DNA of 6,775 nt from Bacillota bacterium. Its GTDB lineage: Bacteria; Bacillota; Clostridia; Oscillospirales; Ruminococcaceae. Shown piece after piece: positions 1 through 6,278 of this stretch. Position numbers and translations under genes: made by a program. Location: assembly GCA_023439605.1 (NCBI GenBank), contig JAEXNS010000197.1:1-6775 (forward strand), written 5' to 3'. The notes beneath the pieces are model-generated. The model saw only the letters and a program-made list of their open reading frames with translations. It made no database searches and was not told the DNA's origin. Within the stretch, counting starts at the first letter, position 1. The number at the start of each line of letters is the position of its first letter.

Positions 1-1061
1 CTATTTTGAAGCATATTACAAGCTTCTCCGCTCCACCCATAGGAACCAAAAACAAAACAAGATTTACACCTCAAAGAAACTGCATCTATTGATGAAATTA
101 AATCCCAAACTGGTTTAAGTGCATCTTTGTTAATAGTTGGTGAACCTAACATTATAGAAGATGCTTTTTCCATAGCTTCCATTAAGACATGTGTTTCAGT
201 TTCAATAATGTTATATGATTTTGTTGGAACACCAGCCAAATTCAATTCTTTTTCAAATTTTTCAGCCATCATTTTTGTATAGCCATAAGCAGAAACATAA
301 AAAATAGCAATATTTTTTTCAACTGGCTCCATTGTAGACCATTTTCTATACAATTCCATCGCTTGTTTAATAGTTTTTCTTAAAACAGGTCCATGACTAC
401 AACAAACTATTTCAAAATCTAATTTTTCAAGTCTATCTAATCCATCTAAAACGAATTTTTTAAAAGGACTGAAAATGGCTGTATAATAACCTAAAAATGC
501 TTCTTGATATTTTTGTGGGTATGTAACCTTATCATCAAAAATTAAAGTTTCTGCATAATGTGAACCTAAAAAATCACATGTAAATACAGTTTTTTCTTTT
601 GGTAAATATGTAAACATAGAATCAGGCCAGTGTAAATTTGGAGATGTAATAAATTCAAACACTAAATCTTGTCCTATATCAAGTTTGTCACCTGTTTTAA
701 CTATCATGGAATTAAATTCAATATTCGTTATGTTTTTGATATTCTTAATTCCAGCAGCAGTTGCAACAACAGTTATATTAGGGTTTATTTCTAAAATTTT
801 TTTTATACTTCCTGCATGATCTGGTTCAGTGTGGTTCATAATTATATAATCTACAGACTCAATAGGAGTAACTTCCAATATATTTTCCAAATAAGCTTCT
901 GAAAATGTGTCATGTGCTGTTTCAACTAGTGCAACTTTATCTCCTTTTACCAAAAAAGAATTATATGTTGTTCCATATTTAGTTTCCATAATTATATCAA
1001 ATATTCTTAAATTAGGATTTACAACTCCAATAAAATAAATATTATCTGTTATCTTTTTCAT
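1..1061 (-). CDS. fprA: Flavodiiron protein (A-type flavoprotein, O2/NO reductase), 3' end cut by window
   Basis: Flavodiiron proteins are cytoplasmic enzymes of anaerobes that reduce O2 to water and/or NO to N2O at a diiron site, with electrons passed through FMN, usually from rubredoxin. The visible 353 residues show the beta-lactamase-like diiron domain first (about 1-245) and then a flavodoxin domain (from about 250). All six expected iron ligands are present: H77, E79 and D81 in HTEPDHAG, H144 in LHWPDSMFTYL, D163 in FTCDF, and H223 in CCSHGP. The FMN phosphate loop reads YVSAYGYTKMMAE, and SPTINKDALKP plus FGSYGWSGEA are further flavodoxin-fold signatures. The family core is about 400 residues, so roughly 50 are missing beyond the window; whether a fused rubredoxin or flavin reductase domain follows cannot be seen. 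The ATG start is supported by AGAGGA six bases upstream. It has its own promoter with a palindromic operator candidate. Family assignment is very secure; the O2 versus NO preference is not predictable from this. Confidence 0.95.
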   Translation of the reverse strand, partial: MKKITDNIYFIGVVNPNLRIFDIIMETKYGTTYNSFLVKGDKVALVETAHDTFSEAYLENILEVTPIESVDYIIMNHTEPDHAGSIKKILEINPNITVVATAAGIKNIKNITNIEFNSMIVKTGDKLDIGQDLVFEFITSPNLHWPDSMFTYLPKEKTVFTCDFLGSHYAETLIFDDKVTYPQKYQEAFLGYYTAIFSPFKKFVLDGLDRLEKLDFEIVCCSHGPVLRKTIKQAMELYRKWSTMEPVEKNIAIFYVSAYGYTKMMAEKFEKELNLAGVPTKSYNIIETETHVLMEAMEKASSIMLGSPTINKDALKPVWDLISSIDAVSLRCKSCFVFGSYGWSGEACNMLQN

Positions 1062-1127
1062 ATTTCCTCTTTCCTATGAAAATAATTCTTAATTTTCATA
1101 TAATATATAAAATAATCTTATAAAAAT

Positions 1128-1156
1128 ATTATATACTATACTTGTATAGTTTGCAA
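1128..1156 (-). promoter_or_regulatory. Sigma-A-type promoter of the flavodiiron gene
   Basis: On the minus strand a -35 box TTGCAA (1156-1151) is followed by exactly 17 bp and a perfect -10 box TATAAT (1133-1128). Transcription would start near 1121, giving a leader of about 60 nt before the ATG. This gives the gene its own transcript independent of the upstream PAS-GGDEF-HD-GYP gene. I see no GC-rich hairpin plus U-run between the two genes, so some read-through from upstream is also possible. Confidence 0.75.
1135..1150. promoter_or_regulatory. Perfect 16-bp palindrome filling the flavodiiron promoter spacer (operator candidate)
   Basis: The sequence ACTATAC-TT-GTATAGT is a perfect inverted repeat with 7-bp arms and a 2-bp centre. 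It occupies 16 of the 17 bases between the -35 and -10 boxes, where a bound dimeric repressor would exclude RNA polymerase. The same half-site, GTATAGT, recurs in the same orientation at 1177-1183, 33 bp away and upstream of the -35 box. The regulator is not identifiable by eye; the site does not match the PerR, Rex or CRP/FNR-type consensus sequences that I know. The palindrome is directly seen; its operator role is inferred. Confidence 0.6.
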
Positions 1157-1193
1157 GCTTATTATATAAAATTTGTGTATAGTACTTAAAAAA

Positions 1194-3545
1194 TTATATT
1201 TCTAAAGAAGGATAAACCTTTTCTTTAAATATTTTAACTAGGGTATAATCAAAATGCTTGTCGGAATTTTCCTCTAACTCAATTAATGCTTCTTCTCTTG
1301 TCTTTTTTACCTTGTAGTTTCGCTCAGAAACCATTGCTTCATAAGCATCTGCCAAAGTAATTATTCTTGAAATAAGAGGGATGTCTTGCCCCTTTAATCC
1401 CCTTGGATATCCTGTTCCATCCCAACGTTCATGATGACATAAAACATATTCAGCCAGCGAAGAATATTCGTCTACTGATTTCAAAATTTGATAACCTATT
1501 TCTGTATGTTTTTTAATATCATTATATTCAGTTTCTGTTAAAATTCCTATCTTATTTAGTATTCGTTGGTCAACTGAAATTTTCCCAATATCATGCAAAA
1601 GTCCTGCAATTTCAATTTCCTTTATACTTTCATAATCAAGATTCATTGCTTCACCTATTTTTTTAGCTATTAAACTTACCTTTTCAGAATGAATTTTTTC
1701 TCTTTCATTTTTTTCATTTAAAGTATTTAAAATCACCATTATTGTTTGATTTCTCATACTTTGAGTTTCTGTTAATTTCTTTCTATACATATATTCTTCA
1801 GCTTTTATAAACACATCACTCATAATTTGATCAGGAGTATACTTTGTTGCCCACCCTATAGACACTGAGATAATAATGTTTTCAAGTTTTTCATTTGAAA
1901 TAGCATTATAAATTCTTTCAACTATTTTATGGGTTTCTTTTTCACCTGTTTTAGGAAATAAAATAACAAATTCATCTCCACCAATTCTTGCAATAATATC
2001 ATCTGAACGGCATTCATTTTTTATAATATTTGATACTTTTTTTAAAAGTTCATCTCCCATCATATGACCAAAAGCATCATTTGTAAGTTTCAAACCATTT
2101 ACATCTACCATAGCTATTGTAAATGGTAGATTTCTTTCTGTATCTAATCTTTTTAATTCTTCTTCAAAAAAACGCCTATTATATAACCCAGTAAGTTGGT
2201 CATGATAACTTAAATAAAGAATTTTTTCCTGTTCAAGTTTCTTTTCAGTATAATCTCTAAAAACAAAAACCAATCCATTATTTTTGTTTTTATGGTCTTT
2301 TATTGGCGAAGCAATAAAATCTATAGGTATTTTTTTGCCATTTTTCTGTTTTAAAAAAGTATCATTATCAGATATAATGGTATTGTTAAATGAAAAAACA
2401 CCGTTTAATATTTCTTCTATTTTAACATTTTTATATTCATTATAAACGTTTAAGATTTCATAAATAGACTTGTTATGTACATCATTCTTTTTCCAACCAG
2501 TTAACATTTCTGCTACAGAATTCATTATGTCTATCTTACCTTTTTTATCACTAGATATAACACCCTCCCCTAATGATTGAATAGTGGTCTCTAATAAATT
2601 TCTTTCAGATTTTAGCTTTGAACTTGACTTAATTTGATCAGTAATATCTATAAATATTGTTGCAAATTGATCTTTTTGAGGACTATAAACACTTACAGAA
2701 AAATATTTATCTACCTCAATAGAATATTCTATAAAACTTGTGTGCCCACCATTAACGGCAATCTCACCATATTTTTCAATCCAATAATCTTCTGTTTTAG
2801 GCAAAATATCCTTAACCCTTTTACCGATAATATCCTCTTTTTTTAAATTCATAATTTGTTCAAACTTCTTATTTATATCTAAAAAAGCATAGTCCACAGG
2901 CTTTCCTTTTTCATTGCAAATAATTTCATGTAAAGCAAACCCTTCCTGCATATTATCAAAAAGACTTTGCAAGTTTTTATTATTTGACTCCATTTTTTTC
3001 TTAGACTTAATCAAATAAAAATATAGAACAAACAATATAACTATAAAAGAAGCTAAAAGTGAAAACAACAGCATTCTGTTAAAACTTAGTCTTTTTTCTA
3101 ATGCCATTTTTTCAGCTATATCATAGATAGCATAATAAATTAAACTCTCACCTTTTGGATTAACCACTGGATAAGTATAAACCTGTACTTGTTTTACATC
3201 TCCATTTTTTAATTTATGATTAAAAATAAAATTATTGCAATTTTTACATTCTACTTTAGGTGTCGTACTCAAAACGTTTTTACTTGAATTGACTTCTAAA
3301 TCATTTATATTTTTATTCATCAATTCATTTTTTTCAAAGCCATAAAATTCGATTGCCTTTTCATTTGCGTAAATTATATTTCCAGTTTTTAATTCCAAAG
3401 CAATCACAGGAGTATTCCAATTTTCAAATGATTCTTTGTTATTTTTAACATCTACTTCCCTTTTATTTGACAAGGCAAAAGTACTTGATTTATTAATTAA
3501 AAAGAAAAAAAATATCATCAATAAAAATACAAATAACTTTTTCAC
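1194..3545 (-). CDS. Membrane sensor with three PAS domains, GGDEF diguanylate cyclase and HD-GYP phosphodiesterase
   Basis: This 783-residue protein could both make and degrade cyclic di-GMP. It starts with a hydrophobic segment (about 4-17; anchor or signal peptide), then an extracytoplasmic PAS-like domain (about 39-147) carrying a CxxC pair (C100, C103). A second membrane segment (about 157-180) leads to two cytoplasmic PAS domains (about 192-305 and 317-435). The GGDEF domain (about 443-597) has DQLTGLYNRR, metal ligand D481, an intact GGDEF (522-526) and an inhibitory-site RxxD (513-516) five residues before it. The HD-GYP domain (about 605-775) keeps H619, HD 651-652, H680, HHE 704-706, DGTGYP 709-714 and D733. 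Both catalytic centres therefore look intact. The start chosen is the GTG at 3545-3543: the in-frame GTG at 3554 lies inside the AAAGGTGA ribosome site and would add only MNF. The gene diverges from the dockerin-CotH gene and lies upstream of the flavodiiron gene in the same orientation. The sensed signal and the dominant activity are unknown. Confidence 0.93.
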   Translation of the reverse strand: MKKLFVFLLMIFFFFLINKSSTFALSNKREVDVKNNKESFENWNTPVIALELKTGNIIYANEKAIEFYGFEKNELMNKNINDLEVNSSKNVLSTTPKVECKNCNNFIFNHKLKNGDVKQVQVYTYPVVNPKGESLIYYAIYDIAEKMALEKRLSFNRMLLFSLLASFIVILFVLYFYLIKSKKKMESNNKNLQSLFDNMQEGFALHEIICNEKGKPVDYAFLDINKKFEQIMNLKKEDIIGKRVKDILPKTEDYWIEKYGEIAVNGGHTSFIEYSIEVDKYFSVSVYSPQKDQFATIFIDITDQIKSSSKLKSERNLLETTIQSLGEGVISSDKKGKIDIMNSVAEMLTGWKKNDVHNKSIYEILNVYNEYKNVKIEEILNGVFSFNNTIISDNDTFLKQKNGKKIPIDFIASPIKDHKNKNNGLVFVFRDYTEKKLEQEKILYLSYHDQLTGLYNRRFFEEELKRLDTERNLPFTIAMVDVNGLKLTNDAFGHMMGDELLKKVSNIIKNECRSDDIIARIGGDEFVILFPKTGEKETHKIVERIYNAISNEKLENIIISVSIGWATKYTPDQIMSDVFIKAEEYMYRKKLTETQSMRNQTIMVILNTLNEKNEREKIHSEKVSLIAKKIGEAMNLDYESIKEIEIAGLLHDIGKISVDQRILNKIGILTETEYNDIKKHTEIGYQILKSVDEYSSLAEYVLCHHERWDGTGYPRGLKGQDIPLISRIITLADAYEAMVSERNYKVKKTREEALIELEENSDKHFDYTLVKIFKEKVYPSLEI

Positions 3546-3550
3546 AAAAT

Positions 3551-3558
3551 TCACCTTT
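3551..3558 (-). promoter_or_regulatory. Ribosome binding site deciding the GTG start of the PAS-GGDEF-HD-GYP gene
   Basis: AAAGGTGA on the minus strand is an almost ideal match to the 16S rRNA tail. Its internal GTG is in frame with the gene and could be mistaken for the start codon, but then no ribosome site would remain at proper distance. The next in-frame GTG (3545-3543) sits 5 bases after the site and opens a typical signal-peptide-like N-terminus, MKKLFVFLL. Confidence 0.7.
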
Positions 3559-3643
3559 CTTATATTATTTTTGTATTATTTGTAGAATAAATCTATAAAA
3601 TGTAAAATACATCAATAGTAATTATATCTAAATTTTTATATTC

Positions 3644-3672
3644 ATTATACAATATTTTTTAGAATTTGTCAA
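3644..3672 (-). promoter_or_regulatory. Consensus sigma-A promoter of the PAS-GGDEF-HD-GYP gene
   Basis: On the minus strand TTGACA (3672-3667) is separated by 17 bp from TATAAT (3649-3644), a perfect match to the housekeeping consensus. The predicted start near 3637 gives a leader of about 90 nt. Confidence 0.8.
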
Positions 3673-3799
3673 AATAAATTTTCCAAATAATATTATAGTA
3701 ACAATTCAAATTAATAATACCATATATTTTATTTTAAATAAAAATCATATATGATATTATATTAATTTACCAATAAATTTTATATTTAGTACATATTTA

Positions 3800-3828
3800 T
3801 TGACAATTTAAATATAAAGTTGTATAAT
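3800..3828 (+). promoter_or_regulatory. Consensus sigma-A promoter of the dockerin-CotH gene
   Basis: TTGACA (3800-3805) and TATAAT (3823-3828) are separated by 17 bp, again a perfect housekeeping promoter. Transcription would start near 3835, about 54 nt before the chosen ATG. This also rules out a TTG at 3820 as the protein start, since it overlaps the -10 region and lies upstream of the transcript. Confidence 0.82.
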
Positions 3829-3842
3829 ATCATTAAAATAAT

Positions 3843-3869
3843 TTGTATTTATTTAAAAATAAATTACAA
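3843..3869. repeat. AT-rich near-perfect inverted repeat in the CotH leader
   Basis: Arms TTGTATTTATTT (3843-3854) and AAATAAAT-T-ACAA (3857-3869) pair over 12 bp around a 2-base centre, with one extra base in the right arm. It lies just downstream of the predicted transcription start and ends seven bases before the ribosome site. It could be an operator or a weak A/U hairpin in the mRNA. In such AT-rich DNA chance is a real alternative. Confidence 0.4.
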
Positions 3870-3875
3870 TAAAAT

Positions 3876-3885
3876 AAGGATGGTG
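3876..3885 (+). promoter_or_regulatory. Ribosome binding site fixing the ATG at 3889
   Basis: AAGGATGGTG contains AAGGA followed by GGTG and is properly spaced before the ATG at 3889. An in-frame ATG at 3880 lies inside this site and is therefore unlikely to be the start. The chosen start opens a clean lysine-rich signal peptide (MKKRKVLSILL). Confidence 0.75.
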
Positions 3886-3888
3886 TAT

Positions 3889-6078
3889 ATGAAAAAAAGA
3901 AAAGTCTTATCAATATTATTAGCTTTATTTTCTATATCTGCTGTTAATAATTTCACTTCATTTTCCGATGCTACAAATGAAATTTTAATTGGAGATTTAA
4001 ATGCTGATAATATACTAACATTTTCAGATGTAATTATTATGAAACAAAATTTATTAGGCACAATAAAATTAAATAGTGAACAGTTTATTAATAGCGACAT
4101 TAATAAAGATAAAAACTCAGATACTTTAGATGCAATTATTCTAAACAATGAATTACTAAATGCACCTAAAAATTTAATTACAGCTCCTTTTTTTTCTGTT
4201 AAAAGTGGCTTTTATGATGAAGCTTTTGATTTGGAATTAAACGCCAACGATACCGATGTTAAAATTTTCTATACTCTAGACGGAAGTACACCTAACAACA
4301 CATCTTATGAATACAAAGAAAAGATAAATATAAAAGATCCTTCTAGTGAAGAAAATGTATATGCTTCAATAAAAGGAACAAGTCCATATGATATTAATGT
4401 TGAACATAAGGTTACTAAATGTAATGTTATACGAGCTGTTGCAATAGACAAATACGGTAATAAAAGCAACATTATAAATTCTACTTATTTTATTGGCTCT
4501 GAAATAAAAAATAAATATAAAAATACTGCCGTTATATCTTTAATAACAGATCCAGAAAACCTATTTGATTATGAAACTGGAATTTATGTTCAAGGTAAAG
4601 TATTTGATGAATGGGTTAAAAATGGTGGTAATCCAAATGCAGAAGAAAAATGGGAATTCCCGGGCAACTATTCTCAAAAAGGAGATGAATGGGAGAAGCC
4701 TGTTCATATAGAATTTTTTGAAAACAACAAAACCCTTGGTTTTAATCAAAATATGGGATTAAGAATAAGCGGAAATGCTACTCGCACTTCTATGCAAAAA
4801 AGCTTTAAACTTTATTCAAGAGAAGAATTTGGAGCTAAAGAAATAAAATACGATCTTATACCAGGAAACATGAAGGAAGGAGATAAAACCCAACCTTTAA
4901 AAGAATATAAAAGATTTCTTCTTCGCAATGGTGGAAATGATGGCGAATATACAAAAATGAGAGACTCCTTTATCCAAAACATTACAAACGATAGAGCATT
5001 TGCCACACAGGCATATCGACCAACAGTTGTATTTTTAGACGGTGAATATTGGGGTGTATACAATATAAGAGAAGAATTTAATGATGATTATGTAAAAAAT
5101 AATTACGGTATCCCTAAAGATGATGTAATTATGATGCAAATGTCCGAATTAGAAGAAGGTATTCCTGGAGATGAATCTCTTTATTTTGATATGTTGTATT
5201 GGGTAAGAAATAATGATATTTCTAAAACAGAAAATTATAATAAGCTTTGTAATATGATAGACATAGATAGTTTTATTGATTTTTACTGTTCAGAAATTTA
5301 TGTAGGAAATGAAGATTGGATGAATAATGCAAACAATTTTCGATTATGGCGTTCACGTAGCATCACCAACAAGCCGTATCAAGATGGAAAATGGAGATGG
5401 ATGATGTTTGACACAGATATGTCCATGGGACTTTACAAAAAAGGTATTCATACACACGATACATTAAAACCTGCACTTGAACCAACCTCTTGGGGTGCAG
5501 ATGATCATATAGTTTTGCTTACAAATTTAATTAAAAATGAAGAATTCAAAAGAAAATTTGTAACTACTTTCATGGATTTAGCAAATGAAAATTTTAAATA
5601 TGAAAATGCTTACAAAAAATTATCTAGTATGGCATCTTTATACAGACCTTTAATGCAAGAACAATATCAAAGATTTGGTCCTGACTGGGTAAAAACTTGG
5701 TATGGCCCAACTGAAGTTGATTTTTTTGACCAAGAAGTCGAATATATAAGGTTATTTTTACAAAATAGAGGGGCATTTGTTCCTTCAATGATGACAAAGC
5801 ACTTAAATTTAAGCGGTAAAACAGCAAAAGTGGAATTAAAAAAGAATGATATAAATGGTGGAGATATATTAATTAATACAATAAAACCTATTTTTAGTTC
5901 AGATAAGTGGATTGGAAATTATTTTATCGACTATCCTGTAAAAGTAACTGCTACACCTAAATCAGGCTATACATTTATAGGATGGCAAGGTGCAAGTGAA
6001 AGTACAGACACAACTATAGAAATTGAGTTTTCAAAAGATATATCATTGACTGCTGTATTTGAAAAAATTATTAATTAA
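3889..6078 (+). CDS. Secreted CotH-family kinase-like protein with N-terminal type I dockerin
   Basis: This 729-residue exported protein has a signal peptide (about 1-28), then a type I dockerin (about 33-92). Both dockerin calcium loops are complete: D36, N38, D40, D47 and D70, N72, D74, D81. Next come a chitobiase/beta-hexosaminidase C-terminal-like beta domain (about 99-203; IFYTLDGSTPN) and a CotH domain (about 213-620). CotH signatures are LRISGNATRTSMQKSFKLYS, FLLRNGGNDGEYTKMRDSF, WGVYNIREEFNDDYV and WRWMMFDTDMSMG, the last holding candidate metal-binding D508 and D510. The C-terminus (about 640-727; VTATPKSGYTFIGWQG, LTAVFEK) resembles an InlB B-repeat. Bacillus subtilis CotH is an atypical protein kinase acting on spore coat proteins, so a phosphotransferase role is plausible but unproven. 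Dockerins bind cohesins on scaffoldins, so attachment to a cell-surface or secreted complex is inferred; no cohesin gene is visible. It has its own promoter and terminator. Domain calls are strong; the substrate is unknown. Confidence 0.93.
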   Translation: MKKRKVLSILLALFSISAVNNFTSFSDATNEILIGDLNADNILTFSDVIIMKQNLLGTIKLNSEQFINSDINKDKNSDTLDAIILNNELLNAPKNLITAPFFSVKSGFYDEAFDLELNANDTDVKIFYTLDGSTPNNTSYEYKEKINIKDPSSEENVYASIKGTSPYDINVEHKVTKCNVIRAVAIDKYGNKSNIINSTYFIGSEIKNKYKNTAVISLITDPENLFDYETGIYVQGKVFDEWVKNGGNPNAEEKWEFPGNYSQKGDEWEKPVHIEFFENNKTLGFNQNMGLRISGNATRTSMQKSFKLYSREEFGAKEIKYDLIPGNMKEGDKTQPLKEYKRFLLRNGGNDGEYTKMRDSFIQNITNDRAFATQAYRPTVVFLDGEYWGVYNIREEFNDDYVKNNYGIPKDDVIMMQMSELEEGIPGDESLYFDMLYWVRNNDISKTENYNKLCNMIDIDSFIDFYCSEIYVGNEDWMNNANNFRLWRSRSITNKPYQDGKWRWMMFDTDMSMGLYKKGIHTHDTLKPALEPTSWGADDHIVLLTNLIKNEEFKRKFVTTFMDLANENFKYENAYKKLSSMASLYRPLMQEQYQRFGPDWVKTWYGPTEVDFFDQEVEYIRLFLQNRGAFVPSMMTKHLNLSGKTAKVELKKNDINGGDILINTIKPIFSSDKWIGNYFIDYPVKVTATPKSGYTFIGWQGASESTDTTIEIEFSKDISLTAVFEKIIN

Positions 6079-6096
6079 AACAAAAAGAATATTAAT

Positions 6097-6142
6097 AAAG
6101 GGATTGAACTCTGTATGTAAAACAGTTCAGTCCCTTTTATTT
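6097..6142 (+). terminator. Rho-independent terminator after the dockerin-CotH gene
   Basis: The stem AAAGGGATTGAACT (6097-6110) pairs with AGTTCAGTCCCTTT (6124-6137) over 14 bp with a single U-G wobble. The loop is 13 nt, and the tail is TTTTATTT, 18 nt after the stop codon. It should end the CotH transcript and separate it from the PHP-domain gene. Confidence 0.88.
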
Positions 6143-6183
6143 CAAGAATTAATCTATAATGAGTAAATATAAATAAAAAACTC

Positions 6184-6208
6184 ATGTAAAAAAATATTTT
6201 TTTTACAT
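6184..6208. repeat. Perfect A-tract inverted repeat upstream of the PHP gene
   Basis: ATGTAAAAAAA (6184-6194) and its exact reverse complement TTTTTTTACAT (6198-6208) flank a 3-base centre. It lies about 70 bp before the PHP gene, in a 136-bp gap after the terminator. A weak TTTACA (6202-6207) overlaps its right arm, with TATATA at 6227-6232 as a poor -10 (19-bp spacing). The repeat might therefore be an operator overlapping a promoter. Function is uncertain. Confidence 0.45.
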
Positions 6209-6278
6209 TTTAAGACTAGTAAAAAATATATAAATGTGTTACAATAAAATCATTATTATAACGATTAGAGGTAATATA

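Larger units (their letters stand above)
3546..3888. other. Divergent intergenic region with two opposed promoters and AT-rich palindromes
   Basis: This 343-bp stretch between divergent genes contains no credible coding sequence. It holds a minus-strand promoter (3644-3672), a plus-strand promoter (3800-3828), both ribosome binding sites, and several AT-rich inverted repeats: ATGTA-AAA-TACAT at 3600-3612, ATCATATATGAT at 3744-3755, and a longer imperfect one at 3843-3869. The 127 bp between the two -35 boxes are nearly pure A/T and could contain regulator or UP-element sites, but none can be named. No structured RNA is recognisable. Confidence 0.8.

Noticed and set aside
3505..3512. Run of eight A near the 5' end of the PAS-GGDEF-HD-GYP gene (and T8 at 4188-4195 in the CotH gene) as phase-variation tracts
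   Set aside because: Runs of this length are expected in such AT-rich coding DNA and encode ordinary Phe-rich or Pro-Phe-Phe stretches; there is no length-variation evidence.
3744..3755. 12-bp palindrome ATCATATATGAT between the divergent promoters
   Set aside because: It is too short and too AT-rich to stand out from chance in this region, with no second copy seen; kept only as a note in the intergenic entry.
3820..3888. Extended N-terminus of the CotH protein from a TTG at 3820
   Set aside because: It overlaps the -10 box and precedes the predicted transcript start, has no ribosome site, and would place 23 extra residues before an otherwise textbook signal peptide.
3555..3888. Possible c-di-GMP riboswitch linking the GGDEF/HD-GYP gene to the CotH gene
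   Set aside because: Neither leader shows the conserved GEMM core elements, and the CotH leader is only about 54 nt of almost pure A/T, too short for the aptamer.
3864..5827. Small open frames antisense to the CotH gene and one antisense to the PAS-GGDEF-HD-GYP gene
   Set aside because: They lack ribosome sites and family-like sequence and are explained as shadows of the long genes on the other strand.
6143..6278. T-box or his-type leader before the PHP phosphatase gene
   Set aside because: The gap is only 136 bp, lacks the conserved T-box sequence and a stable antiterminator, and shows no histidine-codon-rich leader peptide.
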